From contig NZ_LT828547.1 of assembly GCF_900170035.1 (NCBI RefSeq), positions 56,281 through 120,280 of the forward strand: DNA of 64,000 bases. The letters run 5' to 3'. This document shows positions 8,772 to 18,213 of this stretch, piece after piece. The notes beneath the pieces were generated by a model. The model ran no database searches, was not told where the DNA came from, and worked only from the letters and a program-made list of their open reading frames with translations. The position numbers and the translations under genes are program-made. How positions within the stretch are numbered: the stretch's first letter is position 1; every line of letters starts with the position of its first letter. This DNA is from Desulfamplus magnetovallimortis (GTDB lineage Bacteria; Desulfobacterota; Desulfobacteria; Desulfobacterales; Desulfobacteraceae).

Positions 8772-9235
8772 TCAGTCTAATGAAATATTTAGATTTGCAA
8801 GCCAGCTATGAGCAATCCTCACCTCCGCACCATTGGGATATGTCTTTTCCCTCCTTAACTCTTTTGTCACCTGCACCATCTTTACATGTTTAAAAAATTT
8901 ACCAAATATGTCAAAATTTGAACTAAGATTTTCATCCTTCCATTTTACCTCCACCATCAACTTTGGTATGCCATTAGCAGTGACGCAAAAGTCCACCTCC
9001 TTTCTATCCTTATTTCTAAGATGGTACAGCTTTCCTGTTTCTCCAAAACAATCTTCCCTGAAATGAATCTCTTTCTGCAATGCACAGGCAACTGTATTTT
9101 CAAGTTTTATTCCGGCATCTCCTGTCACCTGCCCTGTATCATAAAAATAGAATTTGGGGGCTTTTGGGATGGCTCTTGCAATATTTTTATGGAAAGGCGA
9201 AACATTGAAAATCACATACATATTTTCAACTCGTG
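8772..9235 (-). pseudogene. Remnant of an AAA ATPase with DUF4143 (C-terminal part only)
   Basis: The translated part matches the C-terminal DUF4143 nuclease-like domain of AAA ATPases: a KFYFYDTG motif, then LENTVACAL, RNKDRKEVDFCV and LMVEVKW. The N-terminal ATPase domain with Walker motifs is absent. The open frame extends to 9320, but the first 30 residues come from the upstream transposase leader, so homology starts near 9235. The most likely explanation is insertion of an IS into the gene, followed by loss of the 5' half. Confidence 0.7.
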
Positions 9236-9335
9236 AGTTGTAAGTTCTGTTTTGTGATTTGAAACCAAAACAGAAATAATGTATAATGAGCATATTAATC
9301 CAACTTTTCCTGAAACACAATAAAAGGAGGTTAAT

Positions 9336-9671
9336 ATGCTTAGCTATCTGTATGAGGCATTAGAAGGTTTTCGTAAAGAATTTACCAGAGAGCGTACCTG
9401 GCTTTTGTTTGTAATGGTCATATTGGGCTTCATTGCCAGCAACGAAATGTCGGGAGTAACTTCTTTTTGTCGATTCTGGTTGCTGAATGATAGTGGGTAT
9501 AACTCCTTTATTAATTTTTTTCGCTCTACTGCCTGGGACTTAGCATCTCTAATGAAACATTGGTTTGTTTTTGTAATGTCTCAGAAATGTACACTCATCT
9601 CTCAAGGATACATAGTAACCTTTGGTGACCATACATACGTACCACGAGAAGGACGCCGTATGCCTGGCTAA
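9336..9671 (+). pseudogene. Truncated DDE transposase (N-terminal 111 residues)
   Basis: Starts after a strong site (AAAGGAGGTTAAT) and reads MLSYLYEALEGFR...GVTSFCRFWLL...GDHTYVPREGRRMPG, then stops. This matches the N-terminus of a DDE_5-type (IS4-superfamily-like) transposase common in deltaproteobacteria; GDHTYVP would carry the first catalytic aspartate. The remaining two thirds, with the other catalytic residues, are missing: at about 9665 the DNA switches to a deacetylase-like remnant. It is inactive. The family name is from memory and should be checked. Confidence 0.7.
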
Positions 9672-9966
9672 GCCTTCTGTGCCGGAAAAACTTGGAGATC
9701 TCTCTGTTAATGTGGATCTGCACACGCTCAAGGCCAGTGATGCCCCATCGGAGTGGGCCATGCTGATGAGTCAGATAAGGAAGGGTATTGAAGAGGGGTT
9801 GTGTGGCGTTATGATTCATCATCAGCGGATGAATGATAACGCCTTTGCATTTCTTGAGCTCTTTTTCCAGATGATCCTGAAGTACCGTTTTGAGATTTGT
9901 TCCATGTCTATGCTTTTAAATTCAACAGGATCAGATGACAGAGCTTTTACTTTGAAGGGCGGTTGA
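9664..9966 (+). pseudogene. C-terminal remnant of a polysaccharide deacetylase-like protein
   Basis: Reading in from the broken transposase, the frame gives KLGDLSVNVDLHTLKAS, then IRKGIEEGLCGVMIHHQRMN and AFAFLELFFQM, typical of the end of polysaccharide deacetylase-like proteins. There is no N-terminus or NodB motif. Its end overlaps the 3' end of typA on the other strand by about 20 bases. It marks a deletion joining IS DNA to an unrelated gene. Confidence 0.5.
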
Positions 9967-11773
9967 TATATCTTTTCTGTTTTGAAAGTATCCGTTTTCT
10001 TACCCTTATGCTCATGGGAGTAACTTCAACCAGCTCATCGGCATTTACAAAATTGAGAGCTCTTTCAAGTGTAAGGGGTTTTATGGGGGAGCAGATGGTG
10101 CTTTCATCCTTTCCGGAAGCTCTCATGTTGGTAAGTTTTTTCTCCTTGCAGGGATTGACATCAAGATCATTGTCCTTGCTGTGTTCCCCTATGATCATTC
10201 CTTCATATACAGGGGTTCCTGGTGTGATCATAAGTCGCCCCCTTGGCTCCAGGTTGTAAAGGGCATATGGAACAGCTTTTCCTTTTCTGTCACTTATAAG
10301 AGAGCCTGTGCGCCTTGTGGGAAAATCTCCCCTGTATGGTTCATATCCTGCAAAAATCGAGTTCATGATTCCGGTTCCCTTGGTGTCTGTCAAAAATTCA
10401 TCACGATAGCCTATAAGGGATCTTGAAGGGATTGAGAAGATCATGTTAACCCGTCCGCGTTTGTTGACAAGGTTGATAAGTCTTCCTTTTTTCATGGAAA
10501 GCTTCTCTGTGACAACCCCTGTAAAGGCTTCATCGCAGTCAACATAGAGTTTTTCAATGGGCTCTGTTCGCTCTCCGTTCTCTCCTTGTCTGTATATAAC
10601 TTCCGGTCGTCCCACGCAAAGCTCAAAACCTTCACGGCGCATGGTTTCAACAAGAATCGCCATCTGAAACTCCCCCCGTCCCTGGACAACAAAGGAGTCA
10701 CGTTCTGCTGTATCCTTAACCGAAATTGCAACATTTGCAAGGGTCTCTTTTTCTAAACGTTCCCTTATTCTGCTTGATTGAACATACTTGCCTTCCAAGC
10801 CGGAAAAGGGAGAGTCAGATATGGTAAAGAGCATTGAGACAGTTGGCTCGTCAACTGTTATGCGTGGCAGTGCCTTGGGAAAATCCCTGGTGCATATTGT
10901 GTCACCGATCATGAAGGTGTCGGTTCCTGAAACCACTGCAATGTCTCCTGCTTCCACAAGTGTTGCCTGGCAAAGGGATGGGCCTTCATAGGTCTGAAGG
11001 CTTGATACTTTTATTCTGGAAGGTTTTCCATCTTTTCCTATTAGTACCAGCTCATCCCGTGAACTTACCTTGCCGTTTGCAATTTTTCCTATTGCAAGGC
11101 GGCCGGTGTAGTCCGAATGGCCAAGGTCAGATACAAGCATCTGAAATGGTTCATCAGGATAGAATGATGGAGGTGGAATTTTTGTAAGGATTGTCTTGAA
11201 CAAAGGCGCAAGATCGCTTGACTCATCTTCTGGTTCATGTTTGGCAATACCATCCCTGCCTATGGCGTAGAGAACAGGAAAATCAATCTGCTCATCTGTT
11301 GCATCAAGGTCTATGAAAAGGTCATATATCTCATCTAAAACCTCTTCTGTTCTGGCATCAGATCGATCTATCTTGTTTATTACAACAATTATCCTCAATC
11401 CTGCCTGGAGAGCTTTTTTAAGAACAAATCTTGTCTGGGGAAGAGGGCCTTCAGATGCATCCACAAGGAGGATGGCACCATCAACCATGGAAAGAGCACG
11501 TTCAACTTCGGCTCCAAAGTCGGCATGACCAGGTGTATCAAGGATATTTATCTTGATTCCGTTAAGAACCACAGAGCAGTTTTTGGCAGAAATGGTAATT
11601 CCTCTCTCCCGCTCAAGGTCCATTGAGTCCATGACCCTGTCATCCATCTCCTTGCCCTGCCTGAATACGCCGCTCTGTTTGAACATGGCATCCACAAGTG
11701 TTGTTTTGCCATGGTCAACATGGGCAATGATTGCAATATTTCTGATTTTGCTGTTTTCAGCTTTCTGTTTCAT
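9947..11773 (-). CDS. typA: Ribosome-associated translational GTPase TypA/BipA
   Basis: 608 residues, the family length. G1 AHVDHGKTT, G2 region RERGITI, G3 DTPGHADFG and G4 NKIDRSDAR mark the N-terminal GTPase. Later segments include SDLGHSDYTGRLAIGKI (domain II), VQGRGEFQMAILVETMRREGFE and the BipA C-terminal LTNMRASGKDE, which separates it from EF-G and LepA. It acts in ribosome assembly and stress adaptation. It is apparently monocistronic; the leader is short and holds an R1 fragment (11824-11854). Confidence 0.95.
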   Translation of the reverse strand: MKQKAENSKIRNIAIIAHVDHGKTTLVDAMFKQSGVFRQGKEMDDRVMDSMDLERERGITISAKNCSVVLNGIKINILDTPGHADFGAEVERALSMVDGAILLVDASEGPLPQTRFVLKKALQAGLRIIVVINKIDRSDARTEEVLDEIYDLFIDLDATDEQIDFPVLYAIGRDGIAKHEPEDESSDLAPLFKTILTKIPPPSFYPDEPFQMLVSDLGHSDYTGRLAIGKIANGKVSSRDELVLIGKDGKPSRIKVSSLQTYEGPSLCQATLVEAGDIAVVSGTDTFMIGDTICTRDFPKALPRITVDEPTVSMLFTISDSPFSGLEGKYVQSSRIRERLEKETLANVAISVKDTAERDSFVVQGRGEFQMAILVETMRREGFELCVGRPEVIYRQGENGERTEPIEKLYVDCDEAFTGVVTEKLSMKKGRLINLVNKRGRVNMIFSIPSRSLIGYRDEFLTDTKGTGIMNSIFAGYEPYRGDFPTRRTGSLISDRKGKAVPYALYNLEPRGRLMITPGTPVYEGMIIGEHSKDNDLDVNPCKEKKLTNMRASGKDESTICSPIKPLTLERALNFVNADELVEVTPMSIRVRKRILSKQKRYINRPSK

Positions 11774-11823
11774 TTTTTTGCTTATAGATCCTTAAAAAGT
11801 TATATTGTGTGTCTCAATAATTA

Positions 11824-11854
11824 CAAAAAAGTCAATAAGGTGTCGATTTTGAGA
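11824..11854 (+). repeat. R1 right-end fragment
   Basis: AAAAAAGTCAATAAGGTGTC followed by GATTTTGAGA is the right arm of R1 without the rest. It lies between typA and the upstream ABC ATPase gene. Confidence 0.7.
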
Positions 11855-11876
11855 ATAATAAGTTTTAATTGTAATA

Positions 11877-12689
11877 TTATGCGAGGAGTACTTCATCGTT
11901 TTCAAACTCTTTTTTCCTTATTTCGCCAAACATCTCTATCAGGCGTTTTACTGTAAGTTTTGCTTTCTCCTCTTCTCTGATATCAATTATTATTTCACCT
12001 CCATCCATCATGACAAGTCTGTTTCCAAACTCAATGGCATGGGTCATGTTATGGGTTACCATAAGTGTGGTAAGGTGCTTTTCCTGTATGAATTTTCTTG
12101 TAAGTTCCATGACAATTGCGGCGTTTCGCGGGTCAAGGGCTGCTGTATGTTCATCTAAAAGTAAAATATCCGGATTTGACAACACTGTCATAAGAAGGGT
12201 CAGAGCCTGCCTCTGACCTCCTGAAAGGGAGCTTACATTCTCCTGCATCCTTTTTTCAAGCTCCATGTCAAGCTGTCTAATCTCCTCTTTAAATAGATTT
12301 TTCATTTTGCGGTTCAGGCTAATGAGAGGCCACTTAAACCCTTTTTTAAAGGTGATCATCATGTTATCTTCAATGGTCATGTTTGAGGCTGTGCCTGCAA
12401 GGGGGTCCTGAAAAATACGCCCGATTCTGGAGGCTCTTTTATATTCCGGTTGTTTTGTGACATCCTCTCCACCCAGCAGAATTTTTCCGGATGATGGCAT
12501 TATATTTCCTGAAATCAGGTTGAAAAGAGTGCTTTTTCCAGCACCGTTGCTTCCAATAACGGTTATGAAATCTCCCTTTTTTACATCAAGGCAGATATCC
12601 TTGATCACCTGTTTTTCCGATGGGGTTTCTGGGTTAAAAGTTTTATTTATGTTTTTAAGCTGGATCATCACAATATTTTTATCGGGCAC
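11877..12689 (-). CDS. ABC transporter ATP-binding protein (TrpZ-like)
   Basis: 270 residues. Walker A IGSNGAGKST, Q-loop FQDPLAGTASN, signature LSGGQRQALTLLM, Walker B ILLLDEHTAALDP and H-loop VTHN. DEH in place of DEP and the GTASNMTIEDN segment are typical of the ATPase paired with PF04392 binding proteins. The start is GTG 12689, or possibly ATG 12668 (MIQLKNINKTF). It is the last gene of a binding protein-permease-ATPase operon on the minus strand, 14 bases after the permease. Substrates of this transporter type include tryptophan or other aromatic compounds in some bacteria, but this is not visible here. Confidence 0.85.
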   Translation of the reverse strand: MPDKNIVMIQLKNINKTFNPETPSEKQVIKDICLDVKKGDFITVIGSNGAGKSTLFNLISGNIMPSSGKILLGGEDVTKQPEYKRASRIGRIFQDPLAGTASNMTIEDNMMITFKKGFKWPLISLNRKMKNLFKEEIRQLDMELEKRMQENVSSLSGGQRQALTLLMTVLSNPDILLLDEHTAALDPRNAAIVMELTRKFIQEKHLTTLMVTHNMTHAIEFGNRLVMMDGGEIIIDIREEEKAKLTVKRLIEMFGEIRKKEFENDEVLLA

Positions 12690-12703
12690 AACAAAGATAT
12701 GCC

Positions 12704-13591
12704 CTAATTCCCCTTTGATTTGATTTTTTTAAGGTTGGCAGCGGCAAGGGAGGCAATAATTAGAATGCCTGCAATGAGTTTAAGGTCATTGGGGGTCATA
12801 TTGATGTAGTATCCATAATATCTGCCAAGGAACATTATGGCTTTAAAAAGAATAGCCCCAAGTACCACCCGAAGGGTAAGAATGGAAATTTTATTGGACT
12901 TGAGCATGAATTCCCCCAACATTACAGATGCAAGGCCAGATACCACAATGCCTTGCCCAAGGTTGACATCTGCAAAACCCTGGTATTGAGCCGCAAAAGC
13001 TCCTGAAAGTGCAACAAGACCGTTGGAGATGCCAACTCCGATGAGCTTAAGGGTTGCAGGGTTTATTCCCTGTACACGTACCATCTGTTCATTGTTTCCA
13101 AGGGCACCAAAAACAAGACCCATGTCTGTAATAAAGAATATGTCTAAGGCTTTTTTTATTAAAAGCACAACAATTACAAAAAAAATAAGGGATGCATATT
13201 CAGGGGCAAGAATAGCTTTTGTAAGTTCATGCATTTGTGTAAGCAGAGTATCCACCCTTATAAGTGGAAGATTTGCCCTGTTTGAAAGTATTCGTATATT
13301 TACCGAGTAGAGCATGGTCATAGTCAGAATACCGGCAAGAAGATGGGGAACTTTGAGCTTGTTGTGAATTGCGGCAGTGACACATCCTGCTGCCACTCCT
13401 CCAGAAAATGAGAGAAAGAGTGCAAAAAAAGGAGAGACGCCCTTGTGAAGCAGAGCTGCCATTATGACAGCTCCCATGGGAAATGAGCCATCCACTGTAA
13501 GATCAGGGAAATCAAGCACCCTGAATGTAAAAAATACTCCAAGTGCCATTATGGCATATATCAAGCCTTCAACAAATATACCTTCTATCAT
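12704..13591 (-). CDS. ABC transporter permease (TrpY-like, branched-chain amino acid permease fold)
   Basis: 295 residues, about eight to nine membrane segments. FPDLTVDGSFPMGA near residue 28 and GNNEQMVRVQGINP in the cytoplasmic loop are conserved in permeases that work with PF04392 binding proteins (BPD_transp_2 family). It lies between its binding protein (upstream) and ATPase (downstream) on the same strand. One permease presumably forms a homodimer. Confidence 0.87.
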   Translation of the reverse strand: MIEGIFVEGLIYAIMALGVFFTFRVLDFPDLTVDGSFPMGAVIMAALLHKGVSPFFALFLSFSGGVAAGCVTAAIHNKLKVPHLLAGILTMTMLYSVNIRILSNRANLPLIRVDTLLTQMHELTKAILAPEYASLIFFVIVVLLIKKALDIFFITDMGLVFGALGNNEQMVRVQGINPATLKLIGVGISNGLVALSGAFAAQYQGFADVNLGQGIVVSGLASVMLGEFMLKSNKISILTLRVVLGAILFKAIMFLGRYYGYYINMTPNDLKLIAGILIIASLAAANLKKIKSKGN

Positions 13592-13687
13592 TTATTTTTT
13601 TACCTTACATGGAAAATGCCCATGCATTTTGAAGCATGTTCCATGTATTTTTGTGGTTTGTTATGGGAGGAGCTTGAAGAAAAAACG

Positions 13688-14716
13688 CTACTTTGTGGTG
13701 AGTTTTCCATTTTCAATGACTTTATTGGCAACAGCCGTGATATCATCAGGAAAGGAGAGGCCAAGTTTTGAAGCAACATCAAGGTTTATAAGAATATCAA
13801 CATCTGATGGATCTGTCATATAAACGGTTGGAATATCTTCAGGTTTTGCCCCTTTTAGAATGTCAGCAGCAATAACTCCTGTCCGTTTTCCCATCTTGTA
13901 GTAATCAAAGCCCCAGGCTGCAAGAACATCATTATCAACAGCCGAGCTTGGATCTGCTGACATTACAGGTATTTTGTGCTTCATGGCAACCGTTGTCACA
14001 GCGCTAAGTGCTGAAAATATGGTGTTGTCATTACTCAGGTATATTCCGTCAACCCTTGGTGCAATTGTCTGTACAGCCTGTTTCACTTCAGATGAGTTGG
14101 TAACGGTTGTTTCAACAAAATCAATGCCAAGCTCTTTGCAAACATTGCGGGCAATTTCGGCAAGGGTTACGGCATTTGCTTCGTTGCTGCAATAGACATG
14201 ACCAAGAGTTTTGATGGGTTTTATGCGGTTTAAAAGCTCAATCTGCTCTTTTACAGGTGTCATGTCTGATGTGCCGGTGACGTTTTTTTCTCCTTTTTTC
14301 ACATCAGCAACAAGGCCTGCCCCCTGGGGATCTGTTACAGCACAAAAAATAACAGGAGAATCCTTGATGACACTTACAAGTGCCTGGGCAGTTGGTGTTG
14401 CAATACCCACTGCAATGTCAACATTTTCTGATTTGAACTTTTGGGCAATGGATGCAGCGGTTGATAATTCTCCATTGGCATTCTGAAGATCAAACTTTGC
14501 ATCAGGAAAACTTTCCCTTACTCCATCTTGAACTCCCTGTTCCAGTGCATCCAGGGCAGGATGTGCAACAATTTTTGATATGCCTATGAATTTGCCTGAG
14601 TTGTCTGCCAGGGCAATATTTGCAAATGTTACAGTTAGAAGGCAGGTGAATGTGATAAAAAGTGCATTCATTAATAGATCAGTTCTGTTTTTTTGATTGG
14701 TTTTGTTTGTTGTCAT
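13688..14716 (-). CDS. ABC transporter substrate-binding protein (TrpX-like, PF04392)
   Basis: About 342 residues from ATG 14716, which follows AAAGGAAAATTTT; the longer frame to 14782 adds residues with no signal character. The signal peptide runs LLMNALFITFTCLLTVTFANIALA. The mature protein has KIVAHPALDALEQGVQDG, VGIATPTAQAL, VIFCAVTDPQGAGLV and DMTPVKEQIELL, a strong match to the TrpX-type family. It is the first gene of the three-gene transporter operon. It shares the fold of the protein at 194-1198. Confidence 0.9.
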   Translation of the reverse strand: MTTNKTNQKNRTDLLMNALFITFTCLLTVTFANIALADNSGKFIGISKIVAHPALDALEQGVQDGVRESFPDAKFDLQNANGELSTAASIAQKFKSENVDIAVGIATPTAQALVSVIKDSPVIFCAVTDPQGAGLVADVKKGEKNVTGTSDMTPVKEQIELLNRIKPIKTLGHVYCSNEANAVTLAEIARNVCKELGIDFVETTVTNSSEVKQAVQTIAPRVDGIYLSNDNTIFSALSAVTTVAMKHKIPVMSADPSSAVDNDVLAAWGFDYYKMGKRTGVIAADILKGAKPEDIPTVYMTDPSDVDILINLDVASKLGLSFPDDITAVANKVIENGKLTTK

Positions 14717-14880
14717 AAAATTTTCCTTTACCGTGAAAATGACTATCATTTTTATATTTGGGGGTGATTGATACGTAATCAATCATGCCCGTTTAATGAT
14801 TTGGTAGATCAATCAGAAGATTGATCATTTTATAATACAGCCGCCATAAATACCTGATCCTGTAATCGTTGGGTATATTG

Positions 14881-14933
14881 ATTCAGGTAGTATTGACAAG
14901 GCTTACAAAATCATATGTGTCAACCTTGAGTAT
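14881..14933 (-). repeat. R1 partial copy, reverse orientation
   Basis: ATTCAGGTAGTATTGACAAG followed by GCTTACAAAATCATATGTGT and CAACCTTGAGTA matches the left third of R1 in reverse. Upstream of it, near 14790-14840, short AT-rich inverted stretches (GATTGAT / ATCAATC) are seen. No gene is present between 14717 and 15018. Confidence 0.65.
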
Positions 14934-15018
14934 ATAAAAAACTAATATTTATATATAAATGTGGATTGAAAATCAATATGTTGTAGGAATTTTTCAGAAG
15001 AAAGAGAAGATCTTTATG

Positions 15019-15522
15019 TTATTTTGTCTTGCCTGATATATTGAAGAGGAGGTAGCCATTCTTGAAATCAGGGCCGCCAATGGTAATAGTGCTGTTATTT
15101 CTGAGCTGGATCTCTGTGGTAAAAACCTGTTTGTCATTTTTTAGTATTCTGATTGAAAAGCGGATCCTGTTATTTTCCACTCCCTTTGGAATCAACTCAA
15201 GTGATCGATCTCCTGGCAGGGAGACTCTTCCTGTGGAGCCTTCAGCCATAGCAAGGGTTCTGGAGCTGATAAGGCGGTATGATGTGTACTTGAAGACAGA
15301 TTGTAACTCATGCCCCAGATCTTTTAACCCCGGATCCATGAATGGAGTATCTGAAGTTGCATGTATGACCCTTACAGTGCTTGTTATGGCAGCAGCTTCG
15401 GCCTCATGGGAGATTACAGACAAAAGTATTATGAACACCATTGAAAAGAGTGCGGAGAGTATCTTTTTATGACGATTTGCAGATTGTCTGAAAGTGGCTG
15501 TTTGTTTAAAATAAATTGCCAT
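15019..15522 (-). CDS. Exported protein of unknown function, third gene of the sigma/anti-sigma unit
   Basis: 167 residues. N-terminal hydrophobic segment (residues 21-43, ILSALFSMVFIILLSVISHE then AEAAAIT) is a signal peptide. The mature part reads VRVIHATSDTPFMDPGLKDL, SVFKYTSYRLISS and IRILKNDKQVFTTEIQLRNNSTITIGGP, a beta-rich pattern; no named domain was recognised with certainty. The start follows the anti-sigma stop by two bases with a CAGGAAG site inside the upstream gene, so it is translationally coupled. It is likely a periplasmic or envelope partner or sensor of the sigma system. Confidence 0.65.
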   Translation of the reverse strand: MAIYFKQTATFRQSANRHKKILSALFSMVFIILLSVISHEAEAAAITSTVRVIHATSDTPFMDPGLKDLGHELQSVFKYTSYRLISSRTLAMAEGSTGRVSLPGDRSLELIPKGVENNRIRFSIRILKNDKQVFTTEIQLRNNSTITIGGPDFKNGYLLFNISGKTK

Positions 15523-15524
15523 AT

Positions 15525-16145
15525 TTATACTTCCTGGTACCAGATTATTGTGTGATGGGTATCTTCAGTTTCAAGGATGATAACCGATGAAATATCACCA
15601 TTGACAGATGTCACGATTGCGCTGGGGCTGCTTTGTGCCATCACAGACTGCATTGGAGCATTGACATCAGTTATGTCTCTTAAAGCTGTTATGCTGAGGA
15701 TGATTATTGCAGCAAGTGATGCTATCTGCAAGTAAATTTTTGGCAGGCTGAATATGGAGCTTGATGCAAAATCTTTAATGCTGTGAAGTTTTGATCTTAT
15801 TTTATTTTGGATTCCGTTTAAATCAGCGCCTTTTTTTGCATAAAGATCATGGGTTGCCATAATCCTGTTTTGAAGTATCTTTACATCTTGATCCTTAAAG
15901 GATGACGCAATGCCGGAGTTCAGGGCCTTTTCAAATGAAAGGTAGTGATCCACGACTTGCCGGCATACAGGGCAGTTGTCAAGGTGATTTTTAACCTCTT
16001 CTGACTCCTCTGGGGAAATTTCACCGTCTATAAAACTGCTTATAGTCATGGTGTCGTAGCAACTTTCTTGATTGCAAAGTGTTCCGGAATCTGTACACAG
16101 CAAACTTTCGTTGCTATCTTTTTTTATCCGGTTGGTCTCCTTCAT
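15525..16145 (-). CDS. Membrane-anchored anti-sigma factor with zinc-finger domain
   Basis: 206 residues. Residues 30-70 hold a zf-HC2-like anti-sigma domain (SSFIDGEISPEESEEVKNHL, then DNCPVCRQVVDHY; HxxxCxxC). A single membrane segment lies near residues 138-158 (IYLQIASLAAIIILSITAL), giving a cytoplasmic N-terminus and periplasmic C-terminus. It follows the ECF sigma gene by 22 bases, so it is its probable antagonist. The start follows AAAGGATTCAAAATT. No protease site can be read. Confidence 0.82.
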   Translation of the reverse strand: MKETNRIKKDSNESLLCTDSGTLCNQESCYDTMTISSFIDGEISPEESEEVKNHLDNCPVCRQVVDHYLSFEKALNSGIASSFKDQDVKILQNRIMATHDLYAKKGADLNGIQNKIRSKLHSIKDFASSSIFSLPKIYLQIASLAAIIILSITALRDITDVNAPMQSVMAQSSPSAIVTSVNGDISSVIILETEDTHHTIIWYQEV

Positions 16146-16167
16146 AATTTTGAATCCTTTTTACAAT

Positions 16168-16839
16168 CTACTCATTAAGGGACTCTGCAAGTAATTGCCG
16201 TGCATTGTGCAACCTTGACCTTACAGTGCCTGTCTTGATATTCAGAGTTTGTGCAATCTCCTCATATGAGAGATGTTCAACTGTTTTTAAAACAAAAACT
16301 GTTCTCATTTTTTCCGGCATCAATGCAATGTTTTTCATGATTTTTTGCTCAAGTTGACGATCTATATATTTGGCTTCAGGTGTTTCATGTTCTCCGCTGT
16401 TTTCTGCATCAGGAAGAATCCCGCCATCTTCAGTTTCAATATCATGATGCTTCCATCTGAATCTTCGCAGCCACTTTCGTTTCCAGTTTAAAGAGAGGTT
16501 GACCGTAATTATTCTCATCCAGCTCATAAGGCTGGATTCGCCTCTGAAAGTGTGAATATTCTGATGAACCCTCATGAATACATCCTGAACAATTTCAAGG
16601 CTCTCTTCACGGTCTAAGGTAATACCACAGGCAATTGAAAGCAGACGGTGCTGATATCGTTTTACAAGGTGTTCAAATGCCAGGCGATTACCTTTTTTAA
16701 GTTCCTGTAAAAGCTGCTTTTCATCAAGTTTTACGTGTAGTGTTGTCACACCAAAAAATCCATATGAGTGTACTCTTTTGGGAGTCTTCTCCCCCTCTCC
16801 AAGCATAGATATGTGGTGGGGGGAGATGTTGTATATCAA
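16168..16839 (-). CDS. ECF-type RNA polymerase sigma factor
   Basis: Region 2 reads LLQELKKGNRLAFEHLVKRY...LEIVQDVFMRVHQNIHTFRGES, and region 4 reads ALMPEKMRTVFVLKTVEHLSYEEIAQTLNIKTGTVRSRLHNAR, as in RpoE-like ECF sigmas. The first 30 residues (MIYNISPHHISMLGE...) do not look like a sigma N-terminus; a GTG at 16749 (VTTLHVKLDEKQ) gives a normal length of about 193 residues and may be the true start. The gene is followed by its anti-sigma and an exported protein, and preceded by the His-rich exported protein on the same strand 20 bases away. Confidence 0.88.
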   Translation of the reverse strand: MIYNISPHHISMLGEGEKTPKRVHSYGFFGVTTLHVKLDEKQLLQELKKGNRLAFEHLVKRYQHRLLSIACGITLDREESLEIVQDVFMRVHQNIHTFRGESSLMSWMRIITVNLSLNWKRKWLRRFRWKHHDIETEDGGILPDAENSGEHETPEAKYIDRQLEQKIMKNIALMPEKMRTVFVLKTVEHLSYEEIAQTLNIKTGTVRSRLHNARQLLAESLNE

Positions 16840-16859
16840 CAGTTTTCAAAAAGAAGATT

Positions 16860-17288
16860 TTACCTTCTGCTGATCCAAATTTTTCTTTCTTCCCAGTGTC
16901 CACCACGAACAATTACCATATCATATTGTCCCTTTACCCACCTTCCCCTTTTGTTGTAGTGACCAGGGTTCCATCTTTTGTCATAAACCGGTGGAATCCA
17001 TATTTTTTCAATTTTCCAGTATCCGTCACAGGGTTTATGATGGTTATGATCTCTATGTTTTCTGTCTCTGTCCCACTTGTGATGATTGTTTCTGTCATGG
17101 TTATAATCTCTGCTGTGACTAATTTCACTTACTATTGCAGCACCTATTATGGCAGCTCCTGTTCCTATGATTACCCCTTTTAGAACATCGTCACCCCTTG
17201 ATCTTCCTGCGTGGGCAGATGAAACAAACAGCGTCTGGGCAACCATTGCTGTAATTGTGATGATTATGATGGAAATACTCTTTTTCAT
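16860..17288 (-). CDS. Small exported His-rich protein
   Basis: 142 residues. Signal peptide (residues 1-27, ending SSAHAG), a short glycine/alanine hydrophobic stretch (GVIIGTGAAIIGAAIVS) and a His/Asp/Arg/Lys-rich stretch (residues 59-85, HDRNNHHKWDRDRKHRDHNH). The C-terminal part has repeated aromatic-glycine motifs (IWIPPVYDKRWNPGHYNKRG, RWVKGQY, RGGHWEERKIWI) resembling YXWGXW-type surface proteins. The His stretch may bind metal. Strong site AATGGAGG before ATG. It lies directly upstream of the ECF sigma gene and may be co-transcribed or a target. Confidence 0.65.
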   Translation of the reverse strand: MKKSISIIIITITAMVAQTLFVSSAHAGRSRGDDVLKGVIIGTGAAIIGAAIVSEISHSRDYNHDRNNHHKWDRDRKHRDHNHHKPCDGYWKIEKIWIPPVYDKRWNPGHYNKRGRWVKGQYDMVIVRGGHWEERKIWISRR

Positions 17289-17413
17289 GATAAACCTCCA
17301 TTAAAATAAATTGATTTTTAATTGTGCAGTATAAAACAGTAACTTTTAAGGGTTGTAATTTCTGCTTTTAATAGTGCAGACACCATGAAAAAGAAAAAGT
17401 TCAAAAAAAATAA

Positions 17414-17588
17414 ACTCAAAGGCGACACGTATGAGCTTTTGAGCCTTTCAACAGTGTCTGAATCAGGATGTCCAAGATTAACAGGATAAGTCAAGATTAT
17501 CTATCTTGGACATCCTTTTTATCCTGGTTATCCTGATTCAGATAAATTCAGTAACGGCAAAAAAGCAATAATATGTCGATTTTTAGTT
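17414..17588 (+). repeat. R1 nested palindromic repeat, copy 2
   Basis: Outer arms ACTCAAAGGCGACACG and ATATGTCGATTTTTAGTTT, inner arms GTGTCTGAATCAGGAT and ATCCTGATTCAGATA. More diverged than copies 1, 4 and 6. Confidence 0.85.
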
Positions 17589-18213
17589 TGACCCAATACA
17601 TCAACTCAAATACCCAGTGCATTTCATCCCAGTGCATTTCATAAAAGTTTAGAGCTTCCAAAAATCGGTTTTTTTAGGTTCATCATGTTTCATTTTATTT
17701 GTAGATCTCCATAATATACTGATATAAAAAGACTTTCATGTTTCGTTGTGACGCGTCAACAAACATGGATGTATATTAGTAAGCCTCCATAACATGCTGA
17801 TATGTAAATATTTTTAACTATTATATTGTGGCCGGTATCCGCCATGTATGCTATAAAAATATATGACTTTAAATCAATGATATATCAACTTTTCTTTTTA
17901 AGAATATCAATATTGAAATTTACTGTTTTAATTTCATAAATATTTGTTTGATAATTGTCAGGCACTGTGTTATAGAAAACAGCTACAAGCTTGAAAATGT
18001 TCATAAAAAATGTAGTAAGGATGCCTCTTGATGGTATCTTTTATGGGTGTTTGCAGCTAACATAAAATTCTTTTATGAGCACAATATTTTCAGCCTGGTT
18101 CAAATGTCGGAAATCATCCCCCTGATAATTTTTAATTCTCAATGTCAATGCTCAGATACAATCTTTGAAAAACCTGACAAAAACTTGATTATGAGAATTT
18201 TTAAGTCGTACTT

